Source: Botryococcus braunii
Lineage: Eukaryota; Chlorophyta; Trebouxiophyceae
Direction: 5' to 3'
NCBI GenBank assembly: GCA_002005505.1
Contig: MVGU01001523.1
Location: 24,585-88,584 of the forward strand
DNA length: 64,000 bases
Shown here: positions 20,865-30,387 of the stretch, one piece after another
How the letters are laid out: each line of letters opens with the position of its first letter
Position numbering within the stretch: the stretch's first letter is position 1
The notes under the pieces: model-generated
Seen by the model: only the letters and a program-made list of their open reading frames with translations
Told to the model about the DNA's origin: nothing
Database searches by the model: none
Made by a program: the position numbers and the translations under genes

Positions 20865-21555
20865 TGTTGAGTTGTGAACATACATTATAGAATGCCTTGT
20901 GCTTTAGGTGATCTTCAAATGTACATTATTAGGATACGGGTCCACTATCCACATAAGGTACCTCAAGACACGTTCGGATGAGGTCTATTTCGAACATAAG
21001 GTACAATCTGATTTAGATTACGCGTTAGTGTGAAAGGACTATTAAAGCTGCGATCATCGCAACTGGTTTGGAAAGATACTGGGCACATAAGGATGCCAGT
21101 CTTGTTCATGCAGTTGCATGTGTCTAAAGAGCAGACAGTCGTCAAGGACTGTAGCTGGAGAGGCACGAACTTCCGACCTGTCTGCTTGCTTACAGGTGCG
21201 GTGACGCAGGGTGTGTATTGGTAATGTGTTCATGTTTGATTGCTTGTTTGTAAGTGAACCATCTTAGTGGACAATCAAGTCTCCCAAACAGCTAAGGGAC
21301 GGAGTCTTGATTGAGTATAGGAAGGTACTTGCTTTCAGCCGTCAGGAGCTTATCCGTGTGTAGATGCTCATTGACAGATCAACATGTGACGGAACTGGTT
21401 TGGAAAGATACTGGGCACATAAGGATGCCAGTCTTGTTCATGCAGTTGCATGTGTCTAAAGAGCAGACAGTCGTCAAGGACTGTAGCTGGAGAGGCACGA
21501 ACTTACGACCTGTCTGCTTGCTTACAGGATACGCCACTGCCCATAACCTTTTACA
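20865..21555 (+). repeat. A1 3' LTR
   Basis: Preceded by the polypurine tract GGCAAGGGGAAG (20853-20864). Copies of the 135-bp leader lie at 21061-21195 and 21393-21527, with donor GTGCGG after copy 1. The polyadenylation-type TGTAA of the 5' LTR is TGTGA here (21386-21390). The length of 691 bp follows from the 10-bp loss before copy 1. Confidence 0.9.
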
Positions 21556-21560
21556 CAGAC

Positions 21561-21788
21561 ACACACAGGCTTGATGACAATAAGAGAACTTGCCAGTGGG
21601 AACAACTGGGGAATAATAGCAAGGCGGTATAATTTGCATTGCCAATGATAGCTGTAAAATCAGATATATTTAATTATATGAGTGTGGGGGTATGTGTGTC
21701 TCGGTGATTAGTTAGGGGGGGGGGGGGAGACAGAAAGAGGGAGGGGGTGTCAGTGATCTTCCTCAACATGCATGGAGGGGGGGGGCAC
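21561..21788. other. host intron with purine runs
   Basis: Intron sequence of the minus-strand gene on the far side of A1. It contains a long G run near 21715-21730, a GA-rich stretch and another G run at 21777-21785. No gene. Confidence 0.55.
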
Positions 21789-21933
21789 CTTTCAAACAAT
21801 GCGAGTCAGGAATCAACTTTGAGTACCTGGCCAGGAGACGATACACGTCATGGAGTACTTTCAAGTCCGGGAAAACTGACTGGATGTGCTTTTCAAACTT
21901 CAAAACATTATCCACCCATACAAACTCCGGCAT
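21789..21933 (-). CDS. host gene, internal exon, unknown function
   Basis: On the minus strand the acceptor GTTGTTGCAG precedes ATGCCGGAG, and the donor is TTGAAAG followed by GTGCC. The 145-bp exon enters in phase 0 and leaves in phase 1, fitting the exon at 14109-14401. The peptide (FVWVDNVLKFEKHIQSVFPD, then VYRLLARYSKLIPDS) is alpha-helical in character. No family is recognised. Confidence 0.55.
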
Positions 21934-22032
21934 CTGCAACAACACACGTATGTCAGCAGGTGTAGTGCAAATGTAAAATAGAAGCGGGCGTGATGCAAGA
22001 ATAAAAAAGCATAAGACCGCCACAAAACACAC

Positions 22033-22222
22033 CTGCAAGGAGTTTGTAATGATGTGTGCCCGAAGCTGGGCTAGAGCACATTTGATCTCTTCAAAATTAT
22101 CCGCAGTTAGGTGAAAAGTTGAAGAACCAATTCTCCATGCTCATCCATTATGGTGAACACGGCCTGGAAGACCCTCTGTCCGCTTGCGTCACGAATGTTC
22201 TTCGTGTCGCGAAAGGTCCAGT
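22033..22222 (-). pseudogene. host exon cut by A3 insertion
   Basis: The donor TTGCAG, then GTGTGT, is at 22033/22032, giving a 99-bp intron to the next exon. The 3' part reads ADNFEEIKCALAQLRAHI in phase with that exon. The 5' part reads well only in another frame (NIRDASGQRVFQAVFTIMDE), with a frame change near 22110-22130. The exon ends abruptly at the LTR of A3 (TSD base pattern CCAGT at 22218-22222), so the gene has lost everything upstream. The frame change is consistent with decay after that insertion. Confidence 0.45.
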
Positions 22223-22588
22223 TGTAAAAGGTTATGGGCAATCGGCTTTCCCTGTACAAAGCAGACAGGTCGTCAATAGACGAAGTTACTCCAGCTACAG
22301 TCCGTACGACTGTCTGCTGAGTGTCACACACAACTGTTGGACAAGACTAGCATCTGGTAATGCCCAGCATCTTTCACAACCCGTTGGTATTCACTCTGGT
22401 GGGGCAACCTTAAGAGTTCATCCGACAAACGTGTGATCTAGATAGGATTGTACCTTATGTTCGAAAACGTCCAGAATCTGCCGTGTCTCAAGGTACCTTA
22501 TGTCCTCAATGGACCCATATCCTAATAGTGCACACATAAAGATCACTTAAAGCACAAGGCATTCAATAATAATGTTCAGAACTCAACA
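22223..22588 (-). repeat. A3 3' LTR, intronless form
   Basis: On the minus strand it begins TGTTGAGTTCTG and ends CCTTTTACA. It is 366 bp and holds a single leader segment (ending TTTGTACAG, then GGAAAG), with no second copy and no spacer. That is the size expected of a family A LTR (701 bp) lacking its 332-bp intron. Host exon sequence abuts it at 22222. Confidence 0.8.
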
Positions 22589-22611
22589 CTTCCCCTTGCC
22601 TGCATGCTTTA

Positions 22612-23878
22612 TGTGTATCTTCTCAAACCTAGTGAATCACGATGACCAACAAACACGGGCTTGGCAAGTGGCTTGGTCATAATGTCAGCCACATTGCGAG
22701 CAGATTCCACATAGAGGATATCTACCTGCCCAAGTGCCATAGCTTCCCTAGCGTAGTGGAAGCTTACTGCAACGTGCTTTGTGAATTTGGAATATAGGGG
22801 GTTCCGTAAATTAGAAATGCATCCTTGGTTGTCACAGAAAATTTTGACCCTCCAAGGTGCAGCCCCTATCTCTTCCAAGAAGCCCCTTAGCCAGTTGGCT
22901 TCCTTCACAATATGGCCAGCTGCCATAAACTCAGCTTGCACAGTTGAGGTAGCAACTGCTTCTTGCTTCCCCAAACCACGGCACTACCATAGACTGATAG
23001 AACATAGCCAGTGGTGGAATACCTGTGGTCCAGGTCCCCAGCATAGTCGGCATCAACATAGCCTTCTAGCTCAGGGCCCTTTCCACCCAGAGTAAGAGCT
23101 AACTCTCTGGTATCTCTCAAGTACTTCAGCACTCGAATGGCCTCATTCCAGTGTGAGGTAGTGGGTGTCATTCTATACCTTGACAACACTCCAACAGCCT
23201 GAGAAATGTCAGGCCGGGTCGTATTGGCTATGTACAGCAACGATCCAATTAACTCGCAGTATCGATGACCAGGTGGCAGAGGGGTACCAGCCCCATGTGA
23301 CATACCATCTGAGGACTCGGGTCTGCTGCTAGCCACGAAGTCCTTGGACATGGGGGTATCAACCACACGCCCATCATCAGCAACGCCAAACTTCTCCACA
23401 AGAGCATCAATCTTGGGAATGCAACTCATGGAAATAGTGCCCTGAACTCTATTGCGTAGGACGTGACACCCCAGGAAATCATTCACCTCTCCCAAATCAT
23501 GGATGGTGAAGTCCTTCTTCAATAACTCTTTCCCCCACTCAATCTCTGCAACCACTCTGGCAACTATGAGAAGATCATCGACATAAACAAGAATAAACGA
23601 CAGATTACCATCAGGGGCCCTCCTGATGTATACCCCAGCGTCGCTCTTGCACACACTATACCCCATCACGCTCAACTTGTCGCTCAAGGTCTTGTGCCAA
23701 GCCCGTGGGGCTTGTTTAAGACCGTAGAGTGCCTTCCTGAGCTTGCACACAACTCTCGTGTTGCCATTCTCAAATCCTGGTGGTTGGGTCACATAGACCT
23801 CTTCCTCCAACTCCCCATTGAGAAAAGCTGTCTTGATATCCACTTGGTGGATCTCAAGATTTTGTGTGGCAGCCACTG
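22612..23878 (-). pseudogene. A3 pol 3' half: RT and RNase H
   Basis: On the minus strand RT runs from the insertion point (just before [17 protein letters not shown]) through [10 protein letters not shown] to RNase H (VDADYAGD). A small deletion in the SKKQSSVATST stretch near 22960 shifts the frame, so the last 121 codons (to ARNVADIMTKPLA) are in another frame. The TSD of C, CACTG (23874-23878), lies at the break. Confidence 0.85.
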
Positions 23879-24496
23879 TGTTGTGTCTTGGGAGAGAGAT
23901 AACATAAGGTACGGATCTGCTTGTGCGGAGATACGTATACGTAAGTATGGGAGCTCTCTCTCGTTCACACCATTGGTTTTGGACACGTCACATAAAGTGA
24001 ATAGAGGGACATATGATGTGAAAAGAAAAACGCCTGCATCAGGACACAAAAATTGCCGTTATATACTAGGAGACCTGGAGAGAAAGTTCTCCGTGGGTGA
24101 CATGAGTTCATAGCCTATCACGCAAGTACAGATCTCAGTCAGTGAAGTTCAAAGAACCATGATGGAGATCCTATTGTGAGTGTACACGTGTAGGGCAGGT
24201 GTACAAGATATAGCATAAGTCCGTACTTCGTGGGTGTCACAAGTGTACCTCACACACTTAGGGTGTGGTGATAAAGTACACCTTTCTGTGGTGATCTGTG
24301 ATTGTGCGTAACGCGCCATTAAGCTAGGAGGGGCAGATCGGCAGTTCGTTCCTCAGACAGTTGGAACTTTCTATCGAAGTTGCCTGGAGTCCTATTCAGT
24401 GGGAATCGCTGAAGGACCTGTCTGAGACCTGCCGGAGTATTGCTCTCACTGATATCATGCTATGCTTGTGCATGTCGGCTGCATGAGAGAATATCG

Positions 24497-24601
24497 GTAA
24501 GGCCCGGTTAGAGCATCGGTTGTGTTTAGTAAATGATAGTTCATAAGTGTTAATGAGTGCCATTTAGTTGAAAAGACTGAATAACATTCAGTACTGTGCA
24601 G
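24497..24601 (+). other. LTR intron 1 of element C
   Basis: 105 nt with GTAAGG at the 5' end and ACTGTGCAG at the 3' end. It is present in copy 1 and missing exactly from copy 2, where ATATCG joins GAGGTT (25022/25023). The same intron lies at 31006-31110 in the 3' LTR. Confidence 0.92.
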
Positions 24602-24672
24602 GAGGTTGTTGTTTTCTGTCTATTGAGACAGTGCGAGCTGCATAAGTGTAGAATGTACACGGGTGGGCAGCG

Positions 24673-24781
24673 GTAAGAACACCTCCTGATAAAAACTTGT
24701 GCATTGATGGAAGCCATTGTGTTGTTTAGATACTGGTGTAAGTATGATACTGATAGAGAGCAATGTACGTGACTCGTACAG
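24673..24781 (+). other. LTR intron 2 of element C
   Basis: 109 nt, GTAAGAAC to CTCGTACAG. It is present in copy 1 and missing exactly from copy 2, where GCAGCG joins GTGGTC (25093/25094). The same intron lies at 31182-31290 in the 3' LTR. Confidence 0.92.
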
Positions 24782-24857
24782 GTGGTCAGTTGCGAGGATG
24801 GCGTCGTAACTGATGTGAGTGCTTGAGTAAGTGACAGATACTTACGGTTGCGAACAG

Positions 24858-25169
24858 GTAATAAACAACACCATGTAAATAGACAGTTGGAACTTTCTAT
24901 CGAAGTTGCCTGGAGTCCTATTCAGTGGGAATCGCTGAAGGACCTGTCTGAGACCTGCCGGAGTATTGCTCTCACTGATATCATGCTATGCTTGTGCATG
25001 TGGGCTGCGTGAGAGAATATCGGAGGTTGTTGTTTTCTGTCTATTGAGACAGTGCGAGCTGCATAAGTGTAGAATGTACACGGGTGGGCAGCGGTGGTCA
25101 GTTGCGAGGATGGCGTCGTAACTGATGTGAGTGCTTGAGTAAGTGACAGATACTTACGGTTGCGAACAG
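24858..25169 (+). other. predicted LTR intron 3 of C (spans copy 2)
   Basis: A donor (GAACAG, then GTAATA) follows copy 1, and copy 2 ends with the same CGAACAG followed by GTGCTT. Splicing from 24858 to 25169 (312 nt) would remove spacer plus copy 2 and leave exons a, b, c joined to the 41-nt tail. This is inferred by analogy with the other families, because copy 2 itself shows only that introns 1 and 2 were removed. Confidence 0.6.
24860..24878 (+). promoter_or_regulatory. poly(A) signals before copy 2 of C
   Basis: AATAAA (24860-24865) and TGTAA (24874-24878) sit in the 23-bp spacer just before copy 2 at 24881. Cleavage 10-20 nt downstream would end the RNA inside the first bases of copy 2. 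The same spacer is at 31367-31389 in the 3' LTR. Confidence 0.55.
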
Positions 25170-25213
25170 GTGCTTATTCTACAAATACGGACATCAACTC
25201 CAACACAACAATA

Positions 25214-25228
25214 GGTTATGGGGCCCGC
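25214..25228 (+). other. primer-site-like sequence of C
   Basis: GGTTATGGGGCCCGC begins four bases after the LTR end. It resembles the site GGTTATGGGCCCAC of the other copias but has an extra G and is displaced. It may pair with the same tRNA-iMet anticodon arm imperfectly, or with a variant tRNA. Confidence 0.5.
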
Positions 25229-25246
25229 TGCAATCTCCAATGGAGC

Positions 25247-26104
25247 ATGCGAAGAACCAAGCGACCAACTGATCCCGGAAAGCCGCTAGTAAGAACAAAC
25301 TATCCACTTCCGTGTGTTGAGGTGACTGTGGAAGTCTTTGGTGACGTTGGTAGACCTGGTTTATATCTGGATCTTGAACATCCAGGGCATAACCCTCACG
25401 TGTGGTGTCATAGAAAACTTATCGTTCATCATCAAGACATTCGCTTGGAAAACCTTCCGAATCCTGTGATACGTGCAAACTATATATTTGTAGAAGCAGC
25501 AAAGAGGGGTCACGTGCTTGATTGTGAAGAGAATCAGATTGAGTGCTCAGAAGAATGGCTTGATGAGTTAAGGAAAGGTTTTCCTGAAAAGCCGATTGTC
25601 TTGCTGAAGTGGGAAGAACTGTGGATCGAAAATCACGTGAGAAAAGAGTACATAGTGACTGCTGTTGCAACTACCTACAGCACTCAGTTGCCCAAGGAAG
25701 ATTGGGAGTTTCATTACTTTCTGACAGTGCTTAGCAGGTTGAGGCATCTGTGCAAGTCAGCTGGTGCATGCTTCTATGATAACAGCCCTTTCTTACACGT
25801 AGAAAAGGGCGTGGTAGAAAAGGGAAATCCAAATCCATTGATATCTTCCTGGTACACTAAATATAGGGAGTACATCTCTATAGTACAGTACCAGTTCCGC
25901 GTTTGGTCCAACTTTTCAACGTTTCTGTTTGATAGACTTCCATCATGGACACTGGTGGAGGATCACAGGCTGGACCCGTTGTTAATGCATCCCGAGTATT
26001 ACCAACTGAGGGAGTCAACATTGGGGGGGGACACACTGGAGAGATTGACGTGGGAGGAAGTGGCACAGCAGACGGGGTTCAAGCACGTGATTCAGGGCCC
26101 GTGA
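25247..26104 (+). CDS. C ORF1, extra upstream protein
   Basis: 285 codons from the first in-frame ATG, MRRTKRPTDPGKPL, to TGA at 26104. The frame is open further back into the LTR, but without ATG. The protein has no retroelement domain I recognise. It is rich in Trp, Tyr and His in its middle (HNPHVWCHRKLIVHHQDIRL, then LPKEDWEFHYFLTVL), which suggests a folded globular protein. Its last 160 bases overlap gag-pol, which lies in the -1 frame. An 8-G run in the overlap would allow a -1 shift, making an ORF1-Gag-Pol fusion. B has a shorter extra ORF in the same place (36733-37230). Function unknown; an RNA-binding, assembly or regulatory role is speculation. Confidence 0.7.
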   Translation: MRRTKRPTDPGKPLVRTNYPLPCVEVTVEVFGDVGRPGLYLDLEHPGHNPHVWCHRKLIVHHQDIRLENLPNPVIRANYIFVEAAKRGHVLDCEENQIECSEEWLDELRKGFPEKPIVLLKWEELWIENHVRKEYIVTAVATTYSTQLPKEDWEFHYFLTVLSRLRHLCKSAGACFYDNSPFLHVEKGVVEKGNPNPLISSWYTKYREYISIVQYQFRVWSNFSTFLFDRLPSWTLVEDHRLDPLLMHPEYYQLRESTLGGDTLERLTWEEVAQQTGFKHVIQGP

Positions 26105-29100
26105 GCACGTCAGGGAGCGAAGACACCACGAGTCCGGTAAATTCAAGCTTGCAAGTGACTGCTACACTTGACAGGCTTGGTTTCTCCTTAGACATCTGGA
26201 GACAGAGTGTTGTTCACTGTGCTGTGAGTAAAAATGTGTGGCAGTGTCTGAAGACACACATGCCCGGGACTAAGGGCGATGCGGTAGCTCTTCACTTGTT
26301 ACTTCAGAAGATTCCAGAAGTGTGGGCACAAAAGGTGGCATTTATGGAATCTGCTCATGTTGCCCTGAAATGGATTATTAGTCAGTTTGAGGGTGGAGCC
26401 AATTTGGACATAAATGATGAGTGGCTGGAGTTGCTTGACAATGAGATTATGGGAAATGAAATGTCATTGGAGGAGTACGTCAGCCGCAAGCAACTCCTTG
26501 CGAAGCGTCTGTCCACCAATGCCATGCCCATCACTACTGCCAAGCTGAAGAAATCAATTTTAAAGTGCCTGCCCTATCAGTTTGATGCCCACAAGGCATC
26601 ACTGACGGCATCCACAGCAACAGTGGGTGTGGAGGGGACGTTGACGGCCATCCGCGCAGTGGCAGAGTCCATCGGGTTCAATGATAAAGTTCCACGCGTA
26701 CCGAGGGCCGCAACAGCCAAGAAGGAGCCATCCGGACGATATGAGGGAAGGCCATTTCGTGGGACCTGCTACAACTGCCATCAAGTGGGACACAAGAGAG
26801 CTGATTGTCCAGCACTGGCAAAACAAGAAGGAGGTAATTCACAAGGGACTCGTGCAGGCATGGCCACTGCAGGTATGCATGATGGCGTAGAAGGCCAATG
26901 GTTGGTGGATACAGGAGCCACTAATCATATCTGCAATGATATTCGTCTTATGTCAAATGTGGTGGCATATGATGTTGCCAAGCCGTTGTGTTTGGCTGCA
27001 AGTGATGGAAGCGCATTAAGAAAAGCACAAGGAAATGTAGTACTGTCGGTGAAAGGTGGTGGGAGCATATTGTTGACACAAGTTGAGTATGTTCCAACAG
27101 CCACTGATAATTTGTTTTCAGTGTCTGCGGCTGTGAATGATGGTTGCAAATTTTCAGTCAATGAAAGGGGTGAATATGTCAATGTTTCGGCAGAAAAGAG
27201 TGGATTTGAGTGTGAAATTGTGTCAATAGGGCGACTGTATTTCCTCTCAAGTAATCAGCGGTTGTGTGCTTGGGGAGGGGCAGCAGCCTCTTTGGTCACT
27301 ACTAAAGACGAAACAGAGATATGGCACAGAAGATTGGGTCACCCTGGCATTGTGTGCATGTCACGGATGATGAGAGATAATTTTCTGAATGATCTGAAGG
27401 GCAGCACTGCAGAAATTGAAAAAGTCGTTACTCATTGTGATGCGTGCATTCGGGGGAAGCAGAGTAAGACTCCACTGCCTACCTCCATGGGTGCAGAGTC
27501 TACAGAGAGACTGCAGCTTGTCCACATGGACGTCATGGGGGAGATGCCAGTTGTTGGGCTGGGTGGAGAGCGGTACTTGCTGGTCCTGCTAGACGACTTC
27601 TCGCACAAGTGTGAAGCTCGATCGTTCAGCTCCAAGGCTGAGGTAGGCCAGCTTGTCCAAGAAATCCTTCTGAAATGGGAAGTATCCACCAAATGTAAAG
27701 TGGGTACTGTGAGGACTGATAGGGGAACTGAATTTGTAAACAGTGACCTGTCTCAGTTTTTCTCACGTAAAGGGATAACGCATCAAACAAGCGCTCCTTA
27801 TACGCCCGAGCAGAATGGAAAGGTTGAGAGAATTAACAGAGTAATCAAGGAAAGAGTGAGGGCTTTGCTTTTTGATGCTGAAGCAGGGCCTGAGCTGTGG
27901 CCTGAAGCAGTTCGCACGGTTGTTTATTTGTTAAACTTCAGTGCAGTAAGGGGCAAGAATGCATGTCCCAATGAGCTGTTTTATGGAGGGAAACCTACGT
28001 GCAAGTACTTCAAGATCTGGGGTTGTCTTGCATATGTTAGGCTGCGAGAACGGCAGCTGACAGCGTTGGGTCCCCGCTCTGTTGCTGGCATGTTCGTGGG
28101 GTACGCACAAGGGTCAAAGGCGTACCGGGTGCTGGTGAAAGGAAAAATTGTTGTGAGCAAAGATGTGCGGTTCGTAGAAGACGAACTAGGGTATTCAGTG
28201 GCCTCTCCAGAGGGAGAGCACAGAGAGAAGGATGTACAGGGTCTGTTTGTGTCTGATGATGATGATGTGGAGTTGGTGGAAGAAGTACAAGAGAGAGTTG
28301 TTGATGTTCCAAGGCAGCTGGCGGTAGAGCCGGCGTTACATGTCGGCAATCTCAGGGATGCGTTACTGCGAGCCCGAGGACTTCTTCAACAACTGCCACC
28401 GGCTGAAGCTGACCAGCAAATGAGTGAGGAGGATGAAGAAAGGGAAGAAGTGAACCAGAGTGAGGAGGATGACAGAGTTGATAGGGCGGATGGTCAAGAC
28501 GATGACCCCGGACACGATGTAGAAATTGATTCTGCCGGGGAAGAAGAAAGAAGGGGTGGGGGAAGATATGATCTGAGAGCAAGCGTGGCTCCACCTGACA
28601 GGTTTGTGCCTGGTGCAAATGCAACAAGTGTACGGGTACATGCTGCTGTGATTGAAAGGGGCGGGGAAGAGAAAATGAGCGCTGCAGATTTGGTCATCCC
28701 CAAGCACATTGGGGAAGCTATGTCTAGCCCTCAAAAGGAGTATTGGAAACAGGCTATGCAAGAGGAACTGGACGCGATTGAAGAGTGTGACACATTTGAG
28801 GTTGTAAATAGGCCTGAAGGTGCAAAAGTCATTCCTCTCATCTGGGTGTTTGCACTTAAAACTGATGAATTTGGGGATGTGGTCCGATTCAAGGCAAGAC
28901 TGGTCGCACAGGGATGCCGTCAGGTTGAGGGTATTGACTGTGACCAAACTTTCGCTCCTGTGAGCACGCATGCTTGTAGACGGGTGCTGTTGAACATTGC
29001 AGCGACTGAAAATATGTCCATTCATCAAGTTGACATCAAAACTGCCTTCTTGAATGGAGAGCTCGAGGAGGAAGTGTACGTGTCACAGCCTCCAGGGTTT

Positions 29101-30273
29101 TCTAATGGAAACAAGAAGGAAGTGTACCGCCTGAAGAAAGCTTTGTACGGCCTGAAACAGGCACCCAGGGCCTGGCACAAGAGGTTGACAAGGGACTTGG
29201 GAGAAATGGGTTTTAAGCCATGCTTGAGTGATCCCGGATTATTCATCAATGCGGGAATAGGGGAAGCACGTGTGTTTATTGTCACGTATGTGGATGACTT
29301 ACTGATAATCAGTAAGGATGATACTCGTGTGCAGGAGATCAAGTGTGAGCTTAAGAGTAGGTTCAAAATTCATGACTTGGGGGAAGTCAAGAATTTTCTG
29401 GGAAGCGAAGTGAAGAGAGATAGAGAGAAGGGAGTGTTAGTGATCACTAACACTCAGAAAATTCGGGACTTGGCACAGTCCTTTGGGATTGAGGAAGGGG
29501 GACGGGTGTACAATACACCCATGTGTAAGAGCTTTGTGGCAACGGAGCAGCCACAGGGTGAGGTGGCTGAGGAGGTGGTGGGGTCAGGTTCTAAACTGCC
29601 TGATGGTCATAGGTATCTAGATCTTATCGGCTCGCTGCAGTATTTGGCAAATACCACGCGTCCAGATATCTCGCAAGCTGTCAGCTTGCAGGCGCGCTAC
29701 CGTGCAGCTCCCACAACTGCTCATTACAAGGCAGGACTGAGAGTTGTAAGTTATCTTCTTGGTACTAAGGAGATGGGGCTGGTATATGGGGGCACTGGGC
29801 AGCAGACCCTTGAAGGGTATGTTGATTCCGATTTTGCAGGAGACATGGATACACGGAAATCCACAACGGGATTTGTGTTCATGTTGAATGGAGGTGCAGT
29901 CTCTTGGGGAAGCAAGAAACAGCAGTCCGTCGCCACATCTACGGTGGAGGCGGAGTATATAGCTGCAAGCCATGCAATCAAAGAGGGAGTGTGGCTTGGT
30001 AGCTTGCTGGGGGAGTTGGGAAGAGTAGTGAGAGGGGTGAAGCTCATGATGGATAACATGGGCTGCATCGCTAACCTGCAGAATCATGTGCTGTCAAAAT
30101 ACACAAAGCACATAAGTGTGTGTTATCATCAGGCTCGTGAGAAGGTTGCATGGGGTCAAATTCTGCCTGAGTATGTGGCCACCGATGAGAATGTGGCGGA
30201 TCTGTTCACAAAACCATTGAACAGCCCGTCCTTCTTGAAGCACAGGGACAGCCTTAGGATGGGAATGGTGTAA
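25945..30273 (+). CDS. C gag-pol polyprotein, intact
   Basis: 1,442 codons with no stop or frameshift. Order: Gag with capsid-like helices (residues about 70-230); zinc knuckle CYNCHQVGHKRADC (275-288); retropepsin WLVDTGATNHICND (319-332); integrase zinc block EIWHRRLGH and CDACIRGK (458-505); integrase core Asp at HMDVMGE (528) and RTDRGTEF (592), Glu in QNGKVERINR (about 627); acidic linker (about 760-880); RT from about 925 with [30 protein letters not shown] and catalytic YVDDLLII (about 1115-1118); RNase H VDSDFAGDMD (1293) to LFTKPL. All catalytic motifs are present. The start ATG lies inside ORF1. It is of normal copia length. It would supply protease, integrase, RT and RNase H to itself and possibly to related defective elements. 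Confidence 0.96.
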   Translation: MDTGGGSQAGPVVNASRVLPTEGVNIGGGHTGEIDVGGSGTADGVQARDSGPVSTSGSEDTTSPVNSSLQVTATLDRLGFSLDIWRQSVVHCAVSKNVWQCLKTHMPGTKGDAVALHLLLQKIPEVWAQKVAFMESAHVALKWIISQFEGGANLDINDEWLELLDNEIMGNEMSLEEYVSRKQLLAKRLSTNAMPITTAKLKKSILKCLPYQFDAHKASLTASTATVGVEGTLTAIRAVAESIGFNDKVPRVPRAATAKKEPSGRYEGRPFRGTCYNCHQVGHKRADCPALAKQEGGNSQGTRAGMATAGMHDGVEGQWLVDTGATNHICNDIRLMSNVVAYDVAKPLCLAASDGSALRKAQGNVVLSVKGGGSILLTQVEYVPTATDNLFSVSAAVNDGCKFSVNERGEYVNVSAEKSGFECEIVSIGRLYFLSSNQRLCAWGGAAASLVTTKDETEIWHRRLGHPGIVCMSRMMRDNFLNDLKGSTAEIEKVVTHCDACIRGKQSKTPLPTSMGAESTERLQLVHMDVMGEMPVVGLGGERYLLVLLDDFSHKCEARSFSSKAEVGQLVQEILLKWEVSTKCKVGTVRTDRGTEFVNSDLSQFFSRKGITHQTSAPYTPEQNGKVERINRVIKERVRALLFDAEAGPELWPEAVRTVVYLLNFSAVRGKNACPNELFYGGKPTCKYFKIWGCLAYVRLRERQLTALGPRSVAGMFVGYAQGSKAYRVLVKGKIVVSKDVRFVEDELGYSVASPEGEHREKDVQGLFVSDDDDVELVEEVQERVVDVPRQLAVEPALHVGNLRDALLRARGLLQQLPPAEADQQMSEEDEEREEVNQSEEDDRVDRADGQDDDPGHDVEIDSAGEEERRGGGRYDLRASVAPPDRFVPGANATSVRVHAAVIERGGEEKMSAADLVIPKHIGEAMSSPQKEYWKQAMQEELDAIEECDTFEVVNRPEGAKVIPLIWVFALKTDEFGDVVRFKARLVAQGCRQVEGIDCDQTFAPVSTHACRRVLLNIAATENMSIHQVDIKTAFLNGELEEEVYVSQPPGFSNGNKKEVYRLKKALYGLKQAPRAWHKRLTRDLGEMGFKPCLSDPGLFINAGIGEARVFIVTYVDDLLIISKDDTRVQEIKCELKSRFKIHDLGEVKNFLGSEVKRDREKGVLVITNTQKIRDLAQSFGIEEGGRVYNTPMCKSFVATEQPQGEVAEEVVGSGSKLPDGHRYLDLIGSLQYLANTTRPDISQAVSLQARYRAAPTTAHYKAGLRVVSYLLGTKEMGLVYGGTGQQTLEGYVDSDFAGDMDTRKSTTGFVFMLNGGAVSWGSKKQQSVATSTVEAEYIAASHAIKEGVWLGSLLGELGRVVRGVKLMMDNMGCIANLQNHVLSKYTKHISVCYHQAREKVAWGQILPEYVATDENVADLFTKPLNSPSFLKHRDSLRMGMV
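26023..26030 (+). promoter_or_regulatory. possible -1 frameshift site (G8)
   Basis: In the ORF1 frame the text reads TTG GGG GGG GAC, giving the heptamer G GGG GGG with the right phase for a -1 slip. After the slip the next codon is GGA in the gag-pol frame. It lies 75 bases before the ORF1 stop. No downstream pseudoknot was worked out. Confidence 0.4.
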
Positions 30274-30387
30274 CGGGTGAGAATGAGAGAGAAGGAGAGT
30301 AATGGACTTCTGACTGTACAAAACAAAACTCAATTAGTAATGAACAGACATTGAACTTTATAAGTGAGTGTCCAAAAGGGGAAGTAT

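Larger units (their letters stand above)
14500..21555 (+). mobile_element. Ty1/copia element A1, two LTRs
   Basis: A 7,056-bp element flanked by the 5-bp TSD CAGAC (14495-14499 and 21556-21560). The LTRs begin TGTTGAGTTGTG and end CCTTTTACA. Inside are a primer binding site at 15201, gag-pol 15613-20844 with one stop codon, and a polypurine tract at 20853. The LTRs are 701 and 691 bp; the difference is one 10-bp block missing before copy 1 of the leader repeat in the 3' LTR (14693-14705 against 21061). Few other differences are seen, so insertion is fairly recent. It lies in an intron of the minus-strand host gene, in opposite orientation. Confidence 0.95.
23879..25210 (+). repeat. C 5' LTR: unspliced plus spliced leader
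   Basis: U3 23879-24354. Copy 1 of the leader: exon a 24355-24496, intron 1 24497-24601, exon b 24602-24672, intron 2 24673-24781, exon c 24782-24857. A 23-bp spacer (24858-24880) starts GTAATAAAC and contains AATAAA and TGTAA. Copy 2: exon a 24881-25022, exon b 25023-25093, exon c 25094-25169, joined without introns. Tail 25170-25210. U3 carries CATAAGGTAC at about 23902. The exon lengths agree exactly between copies (142, 71, 76). Confidence 0.95.

Noticed and set aside
24355..25169. CRISPR or satellite array
   Set aside because: Only two copies, long units, located inside LTRs, in a eukaryotic genome.
28363..29028. Minus-strand open frame of 221 codons
   Set aside because: It lies opposite the intact gag-pol of C and reads as a shadow.
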